Of a stretch of DNA of 64,000 bases, positions 9,172 to 18,755 are shown piece after piece. The stretch is from contig NZ_JARNTX010000005.1 of NCBI RefSeq assembly GCF_029433095.1, positions 186,001 to 250,000 of the forward strand, given 5' to 3'. Below the pieces are notes generated by a model. That model saw only the letters and a list, made by a program, of their open reading frames with translations. It made no database searches and was not told the origin of the DNA. Both the position numbers and the translations under genes were made by a program. Source of the stretch: Hymenobacter sp. YC55. Its GTDB lineage: Bacteria; Bacteroidota; Bacteroidia; Cytophagales; Hymenobacteraceae. The stretch's first letter is position 1; each line of letters begins with the position of its first letter.

Positions 9172-12100
9172 ATGGATTACAACTTCTACTCCCCAAGCAG
9201 GTGTATTCGTTTGGGCTACCTGTTAATCGCCTTTGTTGGTTTCTGCTTCTCAACGGCTGCCCCGGTACCCGTGAAGGCCCAATCTTCCTTGCTACGCCCA
9301 TTGGCACAAGGGCCGACTAACCGTACAGCTGCAGCGGCAGATAATGATAAAGAGAAGAAAAAGAAAAAGGCGAAGCTGCCACCTGAGCCACTGATAGGTG
9401 CGCGCTTGGCCAACGCGCAGTACAACTTCTCGTTCTCGCCTAGCGCTCTGAAAGGCATTACGCTGGAAAACCCAACGTCGCTGCAGTTCGGCCCCGACAA
9501 CCGCCTTTACGTTTCGCAGCAAAATGGCCTAATCAAGGCTTTCACAATCAAGCGGAATGGAGTAAACGACTATTCGGTAACGGCTACCGAAACCATTACT
9601 CTAATCAATCAGATTCCCAATCACAATGACGACGGCACCCTCAATCCGAGCGTAACTACGCGGCAAGTGACGGGCATTCTGGTTAAAGGCACTTCTGCCA
9701 GCCCCATCCTCTACGTCTCGTCTTCCGACAGTCGCATTGGTGGGCCCGAGGGGGACTTGAACCTGGATACCAACTCTGGTATTGTGTCGCGCCTGACGCG
9801 GACCAATGGCACCTGGAGCAAGATGGACCTGGTGCGTGGCTTGCCCCGCTCCGAGGAAAACCACTCCTCCAATGGCATGCAGCTCGACAACAACATTCTC
9901 TACCTGGCCCAGGGTGGCCATACCAACGCGGGTTCGCCTTCCACCAATTTTGCTTACACGCCCGAGTACACCCTTTCTGCGGCCATTCTCTCCATCAACC
10001 TGGCTGCTATTGATGCCATGGCCACCAAGGGCAGTGGCAACACAGCCTACAAATACGACCTGCCAACACTCGACGACCCTACCCGCGCTGGCAACCCCGA
10101 CGCTATGGACCCCTTCGGCGGCAACGACGGCTTGAACCAAGCTAAGATTGTGCCCAATGGGCCAGTGCAGATTTTCTCGCCTGGCTACCGCAACCCCTAC
10201 GACTTGGTTATCACCCGCAACCGGCGCATGTACACCATCGACAACGGGGCCAACCAGGGCTGGGGGGGCTATCCGCAAAACGAGGGCACCGTAAACGTCA
10301 CCAACAACTACGTTGTCAACGAGCCAGGCTCGAACGGCCCTTCGGCCACCGAAGGCATGGTCAACAACCTCGACAACCTCGATTACATTGGCGACCTGGC
10401 TACTTATCAAGCTGGTACTTACTACGGCGGCCACCCCAATCCTACACGCGCTAATCCCACCGGAGCTGGCCTTTACACGCACAATGGCACTACTGGCGTA
10501 TTCCGCACCAGCACCAGCAGCGCCAACCCACTACCTGCCGATTGGCCACCAGTAACCAAGGCTAATGTTGTGGAAGGTGATTATCGAATGCCCGGCAGCG
10601 CCGCTAGCAAGGATTTGCTCACCTTCGCCAATTCCACCAATGGCATGTGCGAGTACACCGGATCCAACTTCAGTAGCGCGTTGCAAGGCTCGTTGCTGGC
10701 TTGCACCTTTGATGGTACCATCGTCAAGATTTCGCTCACGGCCGACGGCACCGCCGTGACCAATCCTTACGACCCAATTAACAAGCTCAACACCGACTTA
10801 CCCTTTGCCTCGGGTTTTGGCTCGACCCCACTGGACGTGACGGCGCAAGGCGACACCGACATTTTCCCCGGCACGGTGTGGGCGGCTACCTATGGAGCAA
10901 GTGCCATCACCGTTTTCGAGCCGCAAGACTTCCTGACCTGCACGGGCGCCTACAACAGCAACGACGATGATCAGGACGGCTATACCAACGCCGACGAAAT
11001 CGACAACGGCACCCAGCCCTGCTCGGCTGCCAGCCGCCCTGACGATGCCAACAATAACAAGGTCTCGGACCTCAACGACCCCGACGACGACAGCGATGGG
11101 CTGGCCGACAACAAAGACTTCTTCGCGCTCGACAAGGACAATGGCTTGACCACAAACTTGCCCATCAAGTACGACCTGTTCAACAACTTCCCCGGTACGG
11201 GCCTGTTCGGCCTTGGCTTCACGGGCCTGATGAGCAATGGCGACAGCATCTATTCCGACTTGTTCTACGAGCAGAACCTAACGGCCGGCGGGGCAGTGGG
11301 TAGTTTCTCTATCACGGCGGTAGCGCCGGGAGATGCGCTTGGCACGCTGAACACGCAGGAGGACGCGTTCCAGTTTGGGGTTAAGTCCACTGGCTCGCCT
11401 TTCACGGTGCAGAGCCGACTGCTCGGGCCTTTCTTCAGTGGTAAAGTGCCGCAGAACTTCCAGTCGCAGGGCATCTACCTCGGCACCGGCGACCAGAACA
11501 ACTACCTTAAAGCGGCCATCACGGCTAACGGCGGCGTAGGCGGGCTGCAAATCGTATACGAGAATGCCGGGGTGCCTACTACAACCAACTTCGCGCTGCC
11601 GGGCGGGCTGCCCAGTTCGTCGCTCGATTTCTATTTCAGCGTCAACCCAGCCACGGGCACTGTGCAGGTGAAATACGCAACCAACGGGGGCACAGCAACC
11701 AATATTGGCAGTCCGGTGCAGCTGAGTGGGGCGCTACTGGCAGCCGTGCAAAGCGGCAAAGCCTACGCGGTGGGCTTGATTGCTACTTCGCGCGGGGCTA
11801 CGCCCTTCGTAGCGAAGTGGGACTTCATCTACGTCACGGCCGATCAACCCACCGGCGACAACACGGCGGTGTACCGCGTGAATGCGGGCGGCGGCCAAGC
11901 AACCACTTCTATTGGCACCTTTACCGCCGACCAATTATTCTCGGGCGGCAGTGTGGCTACCTCATCGGCAGCTATTGCGGGCACCACCGATGATGTCATC
12001 TATCAATCAGAGCGTTACGGAGCCTCCACTTATGCTATGCCCGTACCCAATGGGCAGTACACTGTTAAGCTGCACTTCGCTGAGTTTTATTGGACCGCTG

Positions 12101-14616
12101 CGGGCCAGCGCGTGTTCGATGTGTCGGCCGAGGGCACCAAGGTGCTTGCCGCCTACGATATTCTTAAGAAGGTAGCTCCCAACACGGCTGTTACCGAAAC
12201 CTTCAATGTCAACGTCACCGACGGCGTGCTCACGTTGGCTTTTGCCCCCGGCACTACTGGCGTGGATCAGCCTAAAATTTCCGCCATCGAGGTTCTGAAA
12301 CCGGTTAGCGCGTCAACGCACCGCGTGAATGCCGGCGGCCCCGCCCTCACTACCTCCATCGGCGCGTTTACTGCCGATCAGTACTTCAGCGGGGGTAACG
12401 CAGCCAGCAGCAGCAACCCCATTGCTGGTACCACCGATGATGCCTTGTACCAGACCGAGCGCTGGGGTACGATGACCTACGCCCTACCCGTGAGCAACGG
12501 CACTTACACCGTCAAGCTCCACTTTGCCGAGGTCTACTGGAATGCCGCCGGCCAGCGCGTATTCGACGTCTCAGCCGAGGGCACCAAGGTGCTGACGGCC
12601 TATGATATCCTGAAGAAAGTAGGCCAGAACACCGCTACCACCGAGACGTTCACGGTCAATGTTGCGGATGGTGTACTGACCCTGGCCTTCGCGAAGGGAA
12701 CGGCGGGTGTGGATGAGCCGAAAGTATCGGCTATCGAGGTGCTTGCTGCTGGCTCAAGCAATACGCCACCAGTAGCCAATGCCGGGCTCGACAAGACAAT
12801 CACGCTGCCTACTAGCAGTACGGATCTAACTGGCTCGGGCACCGATGCCGACGGCACAGTAGCAACTTACTCCTGGACCCAGGTGAACGGCCCCAATACG
12901 GCTGTCTTCTCCAGCAAAACCGTACCTACACCTACGGTTAGCGGCCTGGTAGCGGGCGCCTACATCTTCAGCCTCGTTGTCACCGACAATGGTGGCCTGA
13001 GTAGCCCCGCAGATCAGGTAACGGTGACCGTGAACCCGGCTTCAACTGGCACGCCCTTGTACCGCATAAATGCGGGCGGCGGCCAGACCACAACCTCACA
13101 AGGCATCTTCGCGGCCGACCAATACTTCTCGAACAGCAGCGCTTCCTACGCTACCACCAGTGCTATTGCCGGTACCGACGATGATGCCCTCTACCAATCG
13201 GAGCGCTACGGCAATTCGTTTGGCTACGCTATGCCTGTCAGCAGCGGCAAGCAATACCGCGTTGTGCTGCACTTCGCCGAAATCTTTGCCAGCAATGTTG
13301 GGCAGCGCGTCTTCGACGTGTCCATTGAAGGCAGCAAGGTGTTGGACAACTACGACATCCTCAAGAAAGTAGTAGCCCTAACAGCTACCACCGAAACCTT
13401 CACAGTAACGGTGGCCGATGATCAGCTTAACATCAACTTCAGCTCTTTGGCTGCTGATGGGGGAGTTGATAATGCGAAGATTTCGGCCATCGAAATCTAT
13501 AGCCTCAGCTCTACAGGTAACACAGCGCCAGTGGCCAATGCCGGCACGGACAAGAGCGTGACGCTGCCTACCAACAGTGTTGTACTCACGGGCTCTGGCA
13601 CCGATGTGGGCGGTAGCATTACCGGCTACGCCTGGGCGCAGGTCAGTGGCCCGAATACGGCCGTCTTCTCCAACAAAGCGGTGGCGCAACCTACCGTTAG
13701 TGGACTAGTGGCTGGCGCGTACGTCTTCAGCCTTGTTGTGACGGATAACGGCGGCCTCAGCAGCCCTGCCGATCAGGTAACCGTGACCGTGAATTCGGCT
13801 CCGGTTGGCGGCACGGTAGTGTACCGCCTCAACGCCGGCGGTTCGGCGGCCACTACCTCTATAGGCGCTTTTGCAGCAGATCAGTACTTCTCGGGTGGCT
13901 TCCCTTCCACTAGTAGTTCGGCTATTGCGGGCACCACCGATGATGTGCTTTACCAGAGTGAGCGGTGGGGTACCATGACGTATGCCTTGCCGGTAACCAA
14001 TGGCACCTACACAGTCAAGCTTCACTTCGCCGAGGTGTACTGGAGTGCCGTTGGCCAGCGCGTATTCGACGTCTCGGCCGAGGGCACCAAAGTGCTTGCC
14101 GCTTATGACATCCTGTCGAAAGTAGCGCGCAATACCGCCAGAGTTGAGACCTTCACCGTCACCGTCAGTGACGGGTCCCTGACTTTGGCCTTTGCCAAAG
14201 GCTCAACCGGTAAAGACGAACCCAAAGTCTCGGCTATTGAGGTGCTGACTGGCTCGGCCACTCGCTCTAGTTCAGACGCTAGCTCCAGCACGCTGGCGGC
14301 CAGTTCCAACTCTAGCCCACTAGCCGCTGCCAAACCAGGTGCTCTTCCCGAGTACAGTTCGCAAGTGACGCTGTACCCGAACCCTTCGGCCGACGGACTA
14401 TTCAGCGTCGGGTTGCCCGCTGTTTTCCAAGGAGAGGTTTCATACACCTTGGTGTCGTCGCACGGTAAGACGGTTAGCAGCGGCAAGCGCGCTGTATCCG
14501 CCGGAACTCCACAACTCTCGTTTGACTTCTCGCAGCAAATGCTGGCCGAAGGGGTGTATTACCTGCAACTAGAAGGAGAAAAGGGCCAAGCCCGCGTGAA
14601 ACTGATGCGTAAATAA
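9172..14616 (+). CDS. Giant T9SS-secreted surface protein: sugar-dehydrogenase-like propeller, malectin x4, PKD x2
   Basis: 1814 residues. A Sec signal (about 1-36, ending VKAQ) is followed by an unusual lysine run (EKKKKKAK, about 60-67). Residues about 80-580 resemble a PQQ-type glucose/sorbosone dehydrogenase beta-propeller (PTSLQFGPDNRLYVSQQNG, YRNPYDLVI). About 595-660 is rich in DxDxDG calcium motifs of the thrombospondin-3 type. A lectin-like beta-sandwich region (about 670-890) precedes malectin domains at about 901-1042, 1050-1195, 1297-1445 and 1551-1693. PKD domains at about 1198-1290 and 1451-1543 separate them. A Ser/Ala-rich linker (about 1694-1730) leads to a type A T9SS sorting domain (from LYPNP, about 1732-1814). 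Malectin and PKD modules bind or present carbohydrate, so this is probably a cell-surface glycan-binding oxidoreductase or adhesin. The propeller's enzymatic activity is not proven by visible residues. Confidence 0.85.
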   Translation: MDYNFYSPSRCIRLGYLLIAFVGFCFSTAAPVPVKAQSSLLRPLAQGPTNRTAAAADNDKEKKKKKAKLPPEPLIGARLANAQYNFSFSPSALKGITLENPTSLQFGPDNRLYVSQQNGLIKAFTIKRNGVNDYSVTATETITLINQIPNHNDDGTLNPSVTTRQVTGILVKGTSASPILYVSSSDSRIGGPEGDLNLDTNSGIVSRLTRTNGTWSKMDLVRGLPRSEENHSSNGMQLDNNILYLAQGGHTNAGSPSTNFAYTPEYTLSAAILSINLAAIDAMATKGSGNTAYKYDLPTLDDPTRAGNPDAMDPFGGNDGLNQAKIVPNGPVQIFSPGYRNPYDLVITRNRRMYTIDNGANQGWGGYPQNEGTVNVTNNYVVNEPGSNGPSATEGMVNNLDNLDYIGDLATYQAGTYYGGHPNPTRANPTGAGLYTHNGTTGVFRTSTSSANPLPADWPPVTKANVVEGDYRMPGSAASKDLLTFANSTNGMCEYTGSNFSSALQGSLLACTFDGTIVKISLTADGTAVTNPYDPINKLNTDLPFASGFGSTPLDVTAQGDTDIFPGTVWAATYGASAITVFEPQDFLTCTGAYNSNDDDQDGYTNADEIDNGTQPCSAASRPDDANNNKVSDLNDPDDDSDGLADNKDFFALDKDNGLTTNLPIKYDLFNNFPGTGLFGLGFTGLMSNGDSIYSDLFYEQNLTAGGAVGSFSITAVAPGDALGTLNTQEDAFQFGVKSTGSPFTVQSRLLGPFFSGKVPQNFQSQGIYLGTGDQNNYLKAAITANGGVGGLQIVYENAGVPTTTNFALPGGLPSSSLDFYFSVNPATGTVQVKYATNGGTATNIGSPVQLSGALLAAVQSGKAYAVGLIATSRGATPFVAKWDFIYVTADQPTGDNTAVYRVNAGGGQATTSIGTFTADQLFSGGSVATSSAAIAGTTDDVIYQSERYGASTYAMPVPNGQYTVKLHFAEFYWTAAGQRVFDVSAEGTKVLAAYDILKKVAPNTAVTETFNVNVTDGVLTLAFAPGTTGVDQPKISAIEVLKPVSASTHRVNAGGPALTTSIGAFTADQYFSGGNAASSSNPIAGTTDDALYQTERWGTMTYALPVSNGTYTVKLHFAEVYWNAAGQRVFDVSAEGTKVLTAYDILKKVGQNTATTETFTVNVADGVLTLAFAKGTAGVDEPKVSAIEVLAAGSSNTPPVANAGLDKTITLPTSSTDLTGSGTDADGTVATYSWTQVNGPNTAVFSSKTVPTPTVSGLVAGAYIFSLVVTDNGGLSSPADQVTVTVNPASTGTPLYRINAGGGQTTTSQGIFAADQYFSNSSASYATTSAIAGTDDDALYQSERYGNSFGYAMPVSSGKQYRVVLHFAEIFASNVGQRVFDVSIEGSKVLDNYDILKKVVALTATTETFTVTVADDQLNINFSSLAADGGVDNAKISAIEIYSLSSTGNTAPVANAGTDKSVTLPTNSVVLTGSGTDVGGSITGYAWAQVSGPNTAVFSNKAVAQPTVSGLVAGAYVFSLVVTDNGGLSSPADQVTVTVNSAPVGGTVVYRLNAGGSAATTSIGAFAADQYFSGGFPSTSSSAIAGTTDDVLYQSERWGTMTYALPVTNGTYTVKLHFAEVYWSAVGQRVFDVSAEGTKVLAAYDILSKVARNTARVETFTVTVSDGSLTLAFAKGSTGKDEPKVSAIEVLTGSATRSSSDASSSTLAASSNSSPLAAAKPGALPEYSSQVTLYPNPSADGLFSVGLPAVFQGEVSYTLVSSHGKTVSSGKRAVSAGTPQLSFDFSQQMLAEGVYYLQLEGEKGQARVKLMRK
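11871..14250 (+). repeat. Four malectin-domain repeats within the T9SS gene
   Basis: Related ~430-bp units begin near 11871, 12319, 13060 and 13822. Each opens with a Tyr/His-Arg-(Val/Ile/Leu)-Asn-Ala-Gly-Gly motif, carries SIGTFTADQ-like and AGTTDDxxYQ(S/T)ER motifs, and ends with KISAIEV or KVSAIEV. Long stretches, for example around CAGCGCGT-TTCGA, are near-identical at DNA level, so the copies arose by recent duplication or are kept alike by gene conversion. Confidence 0.85.
12763..13797 (+). repeat. Two PKD-type repeats interleaved with malectin units
   Basis: Copies at about 12763-13038 and 13519-13797 both encode PVANAG-D-K start motifs, GSGTDxxG, VSGLVAGAY-F and VVTDNGGLSS, and are near-identical at protein level. 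The duplicated unit appears to be malectin plus PKD rather than either domain alone. Confidence 0.8.
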
Positions 14617-14633
14617 CTTAACAAGCAAAGCAG

Positions 14634-14662
14634 CCTTCTGAACGTCTTAGATGGTCAGAAGG
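14634..14662 (+). terminator. Hairpin just after the T9SS gene
   Basis: CCTTCTGA pairs with TCAGAAGG across a 13-nt loop, 18 bp after the stop codon. There is no T-run; a stronger hairpin follows immediately, so this one may be the first of a pair. Confidence 0.45.
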
Positions 14663-14673
14663 CGGCACACCGC

Positions 14674-14705
14674 AAAGCCCCTTCCGTATGGTTGGGGCTT
14701 TGTTG
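14674..14705 (+). terminator. Rho-independent-type terminator of the T9SS gene
   Basis: AAAGCCCC pairs perfectly with GGGGCTTT across a 12-nt loop and runs into TTTGTTG. Its arms are the same as those of the terminator at 15188. The rest of the 310-bp gap up to 14926 shows no gene. Confidence 0.75.
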
Positions 14706-14926
14706 CGTGTGTACCAGAGGAAATTTGCCTAACGTATTACGCTTAAACTGAACAACGCGGGGCCGCACTCAACAAAAAGAAAACCTTACGTAATGCTTCA
14801 TCGTGAGAGGCACGTAGCGCGTGCAGAATTACCCCTGCTCCCGAAGTTTACCACTACTGGTAGACCTGAATTGAAGCCCTGATTTCTATACCTACCTAGC
14901 TAGGCACACCTAATGCCCAACCCCCT

Positions 14927-15175
14927 ATGGACCACGACAATTTCAATGACTTACTATTAGGAGAGAACAATGCTACGCGGAAGCGGATGTTTTTAGCACG
15001 CGTAATGGAGGTTGCCTACAACCACCGGGCCTACTTGCTAGCGCACGGGTTGGCCATTGAGGCCTGCTACAAATTAGAGCTAACCAACCAGCGCGCCCGT
15101 CTTTACGTCGAGCCGAGTGTGCCGCTCGAACTGTACGAGGAACTGCAAACCTGCTTCGCGAGAATCTTTAGCTAG
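14927..15175 (+). CDS. Small hypothetical protein
   Basis: 82 residues, soluble and mostly helical with an acidic start (MDHDNFNDLLLGEN) and basic middle. No domain or motif is recognised. Codon use resembles the neighbours, and a good terminator follows 12 bp after the stop. It stands alone between the T9SS gene and the convergent TonB receptor gene. It is probably a real gene; its function cannot be told from sequence. Confidence 0.65.
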   Translation: MDHDNFNDLLLGENNATRKRMFLARVMEVAYNHRAYLLAHGLAIEACYKLELTNQRARLYVEPSVPLELYEELQTCFARIFS

Positions 15176-15187
15176 TACCGACAACAG

Positions 15188-15220
15188 AAAGCCCCACTCC
15201 GCAATGGAATGGGGCTTTTT
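15188..15220. terminator. Terminator between small gene and TonB receptor gene
   Basis: AAAGCCCCA pairs with TGGGGCTTT across a 14-nt loop and continues to TTTTT on the + strand, so it is a good terminator for the 82-residue gene. Read on the - strand the stem is followed by a weaker T-containing tail, and it may also end the receptor transcript. Confidence 0.8.
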
Positions 15221-15259
15221 CATGATAGAACTGTATGGCCTAAGAGACTAGCTAAACAC

Positions 15260-18200
15260 TTAGAATCCGTAGCGCAAGCCTATCTGAAACTGGTACGGGT
15301 TGCCGGAAGGCGACACCACGCCCGTGTTAGCATTGACGTTGTAGTTGTACCGGCTAGTGGTGGGGTTGAAGCTGGCAATAGAGTAAATGCTTTGGTTGCC
15401 GAGCGTTTCAATAACCCCGTTTTTCTTGTTCAGGAAGTTGGCCGCGTTAAACAAGTCGCCCGAAAACTCCACGTACTGTTTGTTGCCGAAGGTCTTGAAG
15501 CGCTTAGCTACGCGAATATCGAACTGACCATAGAAGTCGTTGACGCCGCCGTTGCGCTCCGCCACTTTGCCAATGCTGCGGCGCACGTAGTTCTTGAGGC
15601 TGGTGCTGGCGTTGGGGTTGTCGAGGATGCTTTGAATGCCGTTGCGAATTGTCTCCGGCACGCTCGGGTCATTGGGGTCAAACACGTAAGCAAGGTCATT
15701 GGAAGCCACAAAGTCGCCGTTCACGTTGCCGCCAACCAGCAAGGAGTAGCGGGTGCCCCCGATGCCGGAGTAGCGCAATCCAATGCTCACGCCATAGAGG
15801 GTAGGCAGGGTGCCGTACACCACCACTTTGTTGCGAAACTGGTTGTCGGAGGCGGTGAGGTTGCTTAGGTCGCGCGGGTCGTCGCGCACGGGCAAGGCCA
15901 GGGTAGCGGTGTTGGCTACGTTGCCGTTGTAGGAAGTATTGTCGCGGGAATCGTTGTAGGTGTAGCTAAACGAAAGCTCACCGTCCTTGAAGTAGCGGTA
16001 GGTACCATCCAGCACCAAGGCATACTGGTTTACTTTACCGTCGCTGTTCAAGGCCAGCACGCGGCCTACACGGTTGGTTTTACGGCCCTGGGTCCAGTCG
16101 GCGGCACCGTTGGTTGGGCTGATGGTGTTGGCTGGCACGTACACGCCGCGGTTGTCTTCGTTGGTTAGGCGGAAGTACGGCTGGTCCACCATGTTGGCGT
16201 CCGTGTACATGTAGTTGTTGCGGCCCAGGCTAGCGTAGGCGCTTACTCCCACCCGTAAACGCTCCGTCAGGAAGCGGTTATAAGAGAAGTTGGCTTTATA
16301 CACCACGGGTATCCGCACGTTTTCCCGGTTCAGGTTGATGGTAGACAGGCGCTGCACACCGGGTAGGTTGAACAGCTCGGCACCGGGCGAAGTGGAAGGG
16401 TCGTTGCGGTAGCCCGGAAAGTTGGGCGTAGGTACCAGGTTGGGCCGTGCGGCCGAGTTGGTGATGTCTACGGAAGCCAGCTTGGTGCCGTCGAATACCA
16501 TGTTGTTGATCATGGTATAGTTGAGAATATCCGACCCGAAGATGCCACCCCCCAAGCGGACGATATCCTTTTGGCGCTCACCCACGTCCCAAGTCAGCTG
16601 CGCCCGGGGCTGAAGCTGGAACGTATTCAGGGAGTGGTCGGACTTCAACCCCAGATCCTCGAATACCACTTGGTTGAAGTTAGGCTTGTCGAGGTACGTG
16701 GTGTAGTCGGCCCGGATGCCGGCCATTACGTCCAGGCCAGGGGCCAGCTTGGTTTGCATTTGGGCGTAGAGGCCCGCGTTGATAAAGTTCTGCTTTACGC
16801 TCGGATCGGCTACCAACGGAATTTCGCGCGCATACCGGTAGGGAGCCTGCTTCTCGAAGTTATCGAGACCCGTGAAATAGAAGCGGCCGTTTACCTCGCT
16901 GCCGTACCTCGAATTAAGGTGAGAATACATCAAATCCGTCCCGAAGGTGAAGTTGATCTTGTCGGTGTTGAAGTACACGTTGTCGGTAAGCTGCGACACG
17001 TTGCTGAAAAAGTATTCCGGCGCGTACCGTTGCCCACCTAGCTGAACAGAAGTGAATACGCTGCGGTCCGCCACCGTCGATTGAATTCGTTCGACTATAG
17101 CACGCGGAATAGTTGAAAAACCAGACGGCAACTGGCTACCGGAAATACTTTCCACCGAAGCCGATAATTGCTGCACCTTCAATTCATTTGTAAGGCGCGA
17201 ACTTAAAGTAGAGCGCAACGACGCCAACGTACTGTTGCTTTTATTGCGGCTAGTGCCATACACTTCATAAAGATTAATAGCTGTATTATCTCCAATATTT
17301 TGATTGTTTTTGTCGTAGATGTAATTATTACTAATGGTTAATAAATTTTTATCGTTGAGTTGAAAATCCAACCGCGCAAAAATAGCATCGGTATTTTCTC
17401 GTTTATCGAACGAGCCAAATTGCGGCGAACTAGCAACTCCGTATTTATTGCGCGCAATATCTAAATACCGGTCCAAGCTACCCTGCGTAATATTTAACCG
17501 CTGCTCATCGGCAGGCCCCTGAATATCGGCAATCTGCAAAGGCCGTGCATCCCGCTGGTGGTCGTATGCCACGAAGAATTGCGCCTTGTCTTTAATGATG
17601 GGCCCGCCCAATGAAAAGCCGTACTGATAGGTAGAAAACGGCACGTTGCGCTTGTTGCCGCGGATATCGTATTGTGACGACAACCAATCGGCCCGCACAA
17701 AAGAAAAGGCACTGCCGCTAAAGGTGTTGGTGCCGGCCTTGGTAGCCGTGTTGATGGTACCTCCGCCGCTGCGTCCGTACGTAACGTCGTACTGGTTGGT
17801 CACGACTTTAAACTCCCGCACTGCTTCAATAGAAATCGAGTAAGGTGCGCCAGTGCCCGCCGTACCGCCAAACGTGGCGTTTTTGGCGGTCATCCCATCA
17901 ATGGTATAGTTGGTAGAAGTCGCCAATTGCCCGGATAGGTTGCCACCGCGGCTCAAAGGAGAAAGGTCGATCAGCGACGTGAAGTTGCGGCCAAGAACCG
18001 GCAACTTGCTGATGTTCTGGGCATTTACTGCGGTGGAGGCTCCTAAGTTAGGGATGTTGTTTTGCATGCTAGACCCGTTGACCACTACGGCATCCAGCAC
18101 GTTGGTGGAGGTCTGCATCTGCACATCCAGTCGCAGAATATCACTTAAGTTAAGGGTGTAGCCGCTGCGGGTTTGGGTACTGTACCCGATAAAAGAAACC

Positions 18201-18454
18201 GTGATGGTGTAAGGCCCGCCCAAGGGCAATTGCCGGAAGGTATATTCCCCTTTGGCGCTGGTGCTGGTACCCGTACTAAATCCGGTCGCTTCGTTTTTCA
18301 CCAGCACGGTTGCCCCCGGAATCGGCTCTTTCTTTTCGTCGGTGACGGTGCCACTGATGCCTGCTTGCGAAGTTTGCGCGTGCACCTCTGTTTGATTTAA
18401 ACAGACGAGCAAGAACAAAAAGAAGCTTAGTAGTTTTTGTATTTTTTGTACCAT
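15260..18454 (-). CDS. TonB-dependent outer-membrane receptor, Oar-like, with carboxypeptidase-regulatory domain
   Basis: 1064 residues. A signal peptide (about 1-26, ending VHAQ) is followed by a carboxypeptidase-regulatory-like beta-sandwich (about 30-115; GTVTDEKKEPIPGATVLVKN), a plug domain (about 125-245; VGR-like VLGRNFTSLIDLSP, YTIDGM) and a 22-strand barrel ending in an aromatic residue (LRYGF). The sequence around RSGGGTINTATKAGTN and FSLGGPIIKDKAQFF is that of Oar/TonB receptors rather than SusC, and there is no SusD gene beside it. Such receptors import large substrates or handle outer-membrane proteins. The OmpR-type regulator gene lies 301 bp upstream on the same strand and could control it. 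The substrate is unknown. Confidence 0.9.
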   Translation of the reverse strand: MVQKIQKLLSFFLFLLVCLNQTEVHAQTSQAGISGTVTDEKKEPIPGATVLVKNEATGFSTGTSTSAKGEYTFRQLPLGGPYTITVSFIGYSTQTRSGYTLNLSDILRLDVQMQTSTNVLDAVVVNGSSMQNNIPNLGASTAVNAQNISKLPVLGRNFTSLIDLSPLSRGGNLSGQLATSTNYTIDGMTAKNATFGGTAGTGAPYSISIEAVREFKVVTNQYDVTYGRSGGGTINTATKAGTNTFSGSAFSFVRADWLSSQYDIRGNKRNVPFSTYQYGFSLGGPIIKDKAQFFVAYDHQRDARPLQIADIQGPADEQRLNITQGSLDRYLDIARNKYGVASSPQFGSFDKRENTDAIFARLDFQLNDKNLLTISNNYIYDKNNQNIGDNTAINLYEVYGTSRNKSNSTLASLRSTLSSRLTNELKVQQLSASVESISGSQLPSGFSTIPRAIVERIQSTVADRSVFTSVQLGGQRYAPEYFFSNVSQLTDNVYFNTDKINFTFGTDLMYSHLNSRYGSEVNGRFYFTGLDNFEKQAPYRYAREIPLVADPSVKQNFINAGLYAQMQTKLAPGLDVMAGIRADYTTYLDKPNFNQVVFEDLGLKSDHSLNTFQLQPRAQLTWDVGERQKDIVRLGGGIFGSDILNYTMINNMVFDGTKLASVDITNSAARPNLVPTPNFPGYRNDPSTSPGAELFNLPGVQRLSTINLNRENVRIPVVYKANFSYNRFLTERLRVGVSAYASLGRNNYMYTDANMVDQPYFRLTNEDNRGVYVPANTISPTNGAADWTQGRKTNRVGRVLALNSDGKVNQYALVLDGTYRYFKDGELSFSYTYNDSRDNTSYNGNVANTATLALPVRDDPRDLSNLTASDNQFRNKVVVYGTLPTLYGVSIGLRYSGIGGTRYSLLVGGNVNGDFVASNDLAYVFDPNDPSVPETIRNGIQSILDNPNASTSLKNYVRRSIGKVAERNGGVNDFYGQFDIRVAKRFKTFGNKQYVEFSGDLFNAANFLNKKNGVIETLGNQSIYSIASFNPTTSRYNYNVNANTGVVSPSGNPYQFQIGLRYGF

Positions 18455-18755
18455 TTGCAGGATTTTTTGTTTCGCTGCAAAAGTATCGGCACCCTATTAA
18501 GGTAAAATCAAACCTATATTACCAAACTATAAATAAGAATTGCCTAGAACTATATTTACAGAACGTTGATAAACTACTTATAACACTCGGGAAACATATT
18601 AATAATACTTATAAGCTAAAATAGGGGCTAAAAAATAAGCACCTATTTCTCAAGGGAAAATTGAAATTGCGCTGCAATCCAGCTTATAATAAACGGCCTC
18701 GCAGTTAGCTAAATGAGACTATTGCATAAAGTATGAAAGCCAGCAGGTCACTCTT
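18455..18755 (-). other. AT-rich upstream region of the TonB receptor gene
   Basis: 301 bp, strongly AT-rich, with no gene. It contains an imperfect hairpin at about 18618-18648 (AAATAGGGGC against GCACCTATTT, 10-nt A/T loop) that could be a leader structure or the end of the response-regulator transcript. No firm promoter assignment. Confidence 0.4.

Noticed and set aside
8961..9320. 119-codon frame overlapping the start of the T9SS gene
   Set aside because: Runs into the signal-peptide region in another frame and resembles no known protein.
9601..10482. 293-codon open frame antisense to the T9SS gene
   Set aside because: It mirrors the coding strand of the propeller region, has no domain and no own start context; the sense protein is well supported.
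15209..15868. 219-codon frame opposite the 3' end of the TonB receptor gene
   Set aside because: A shadow of the receptor barrel; low-complexity Val/Ala translation without homology.
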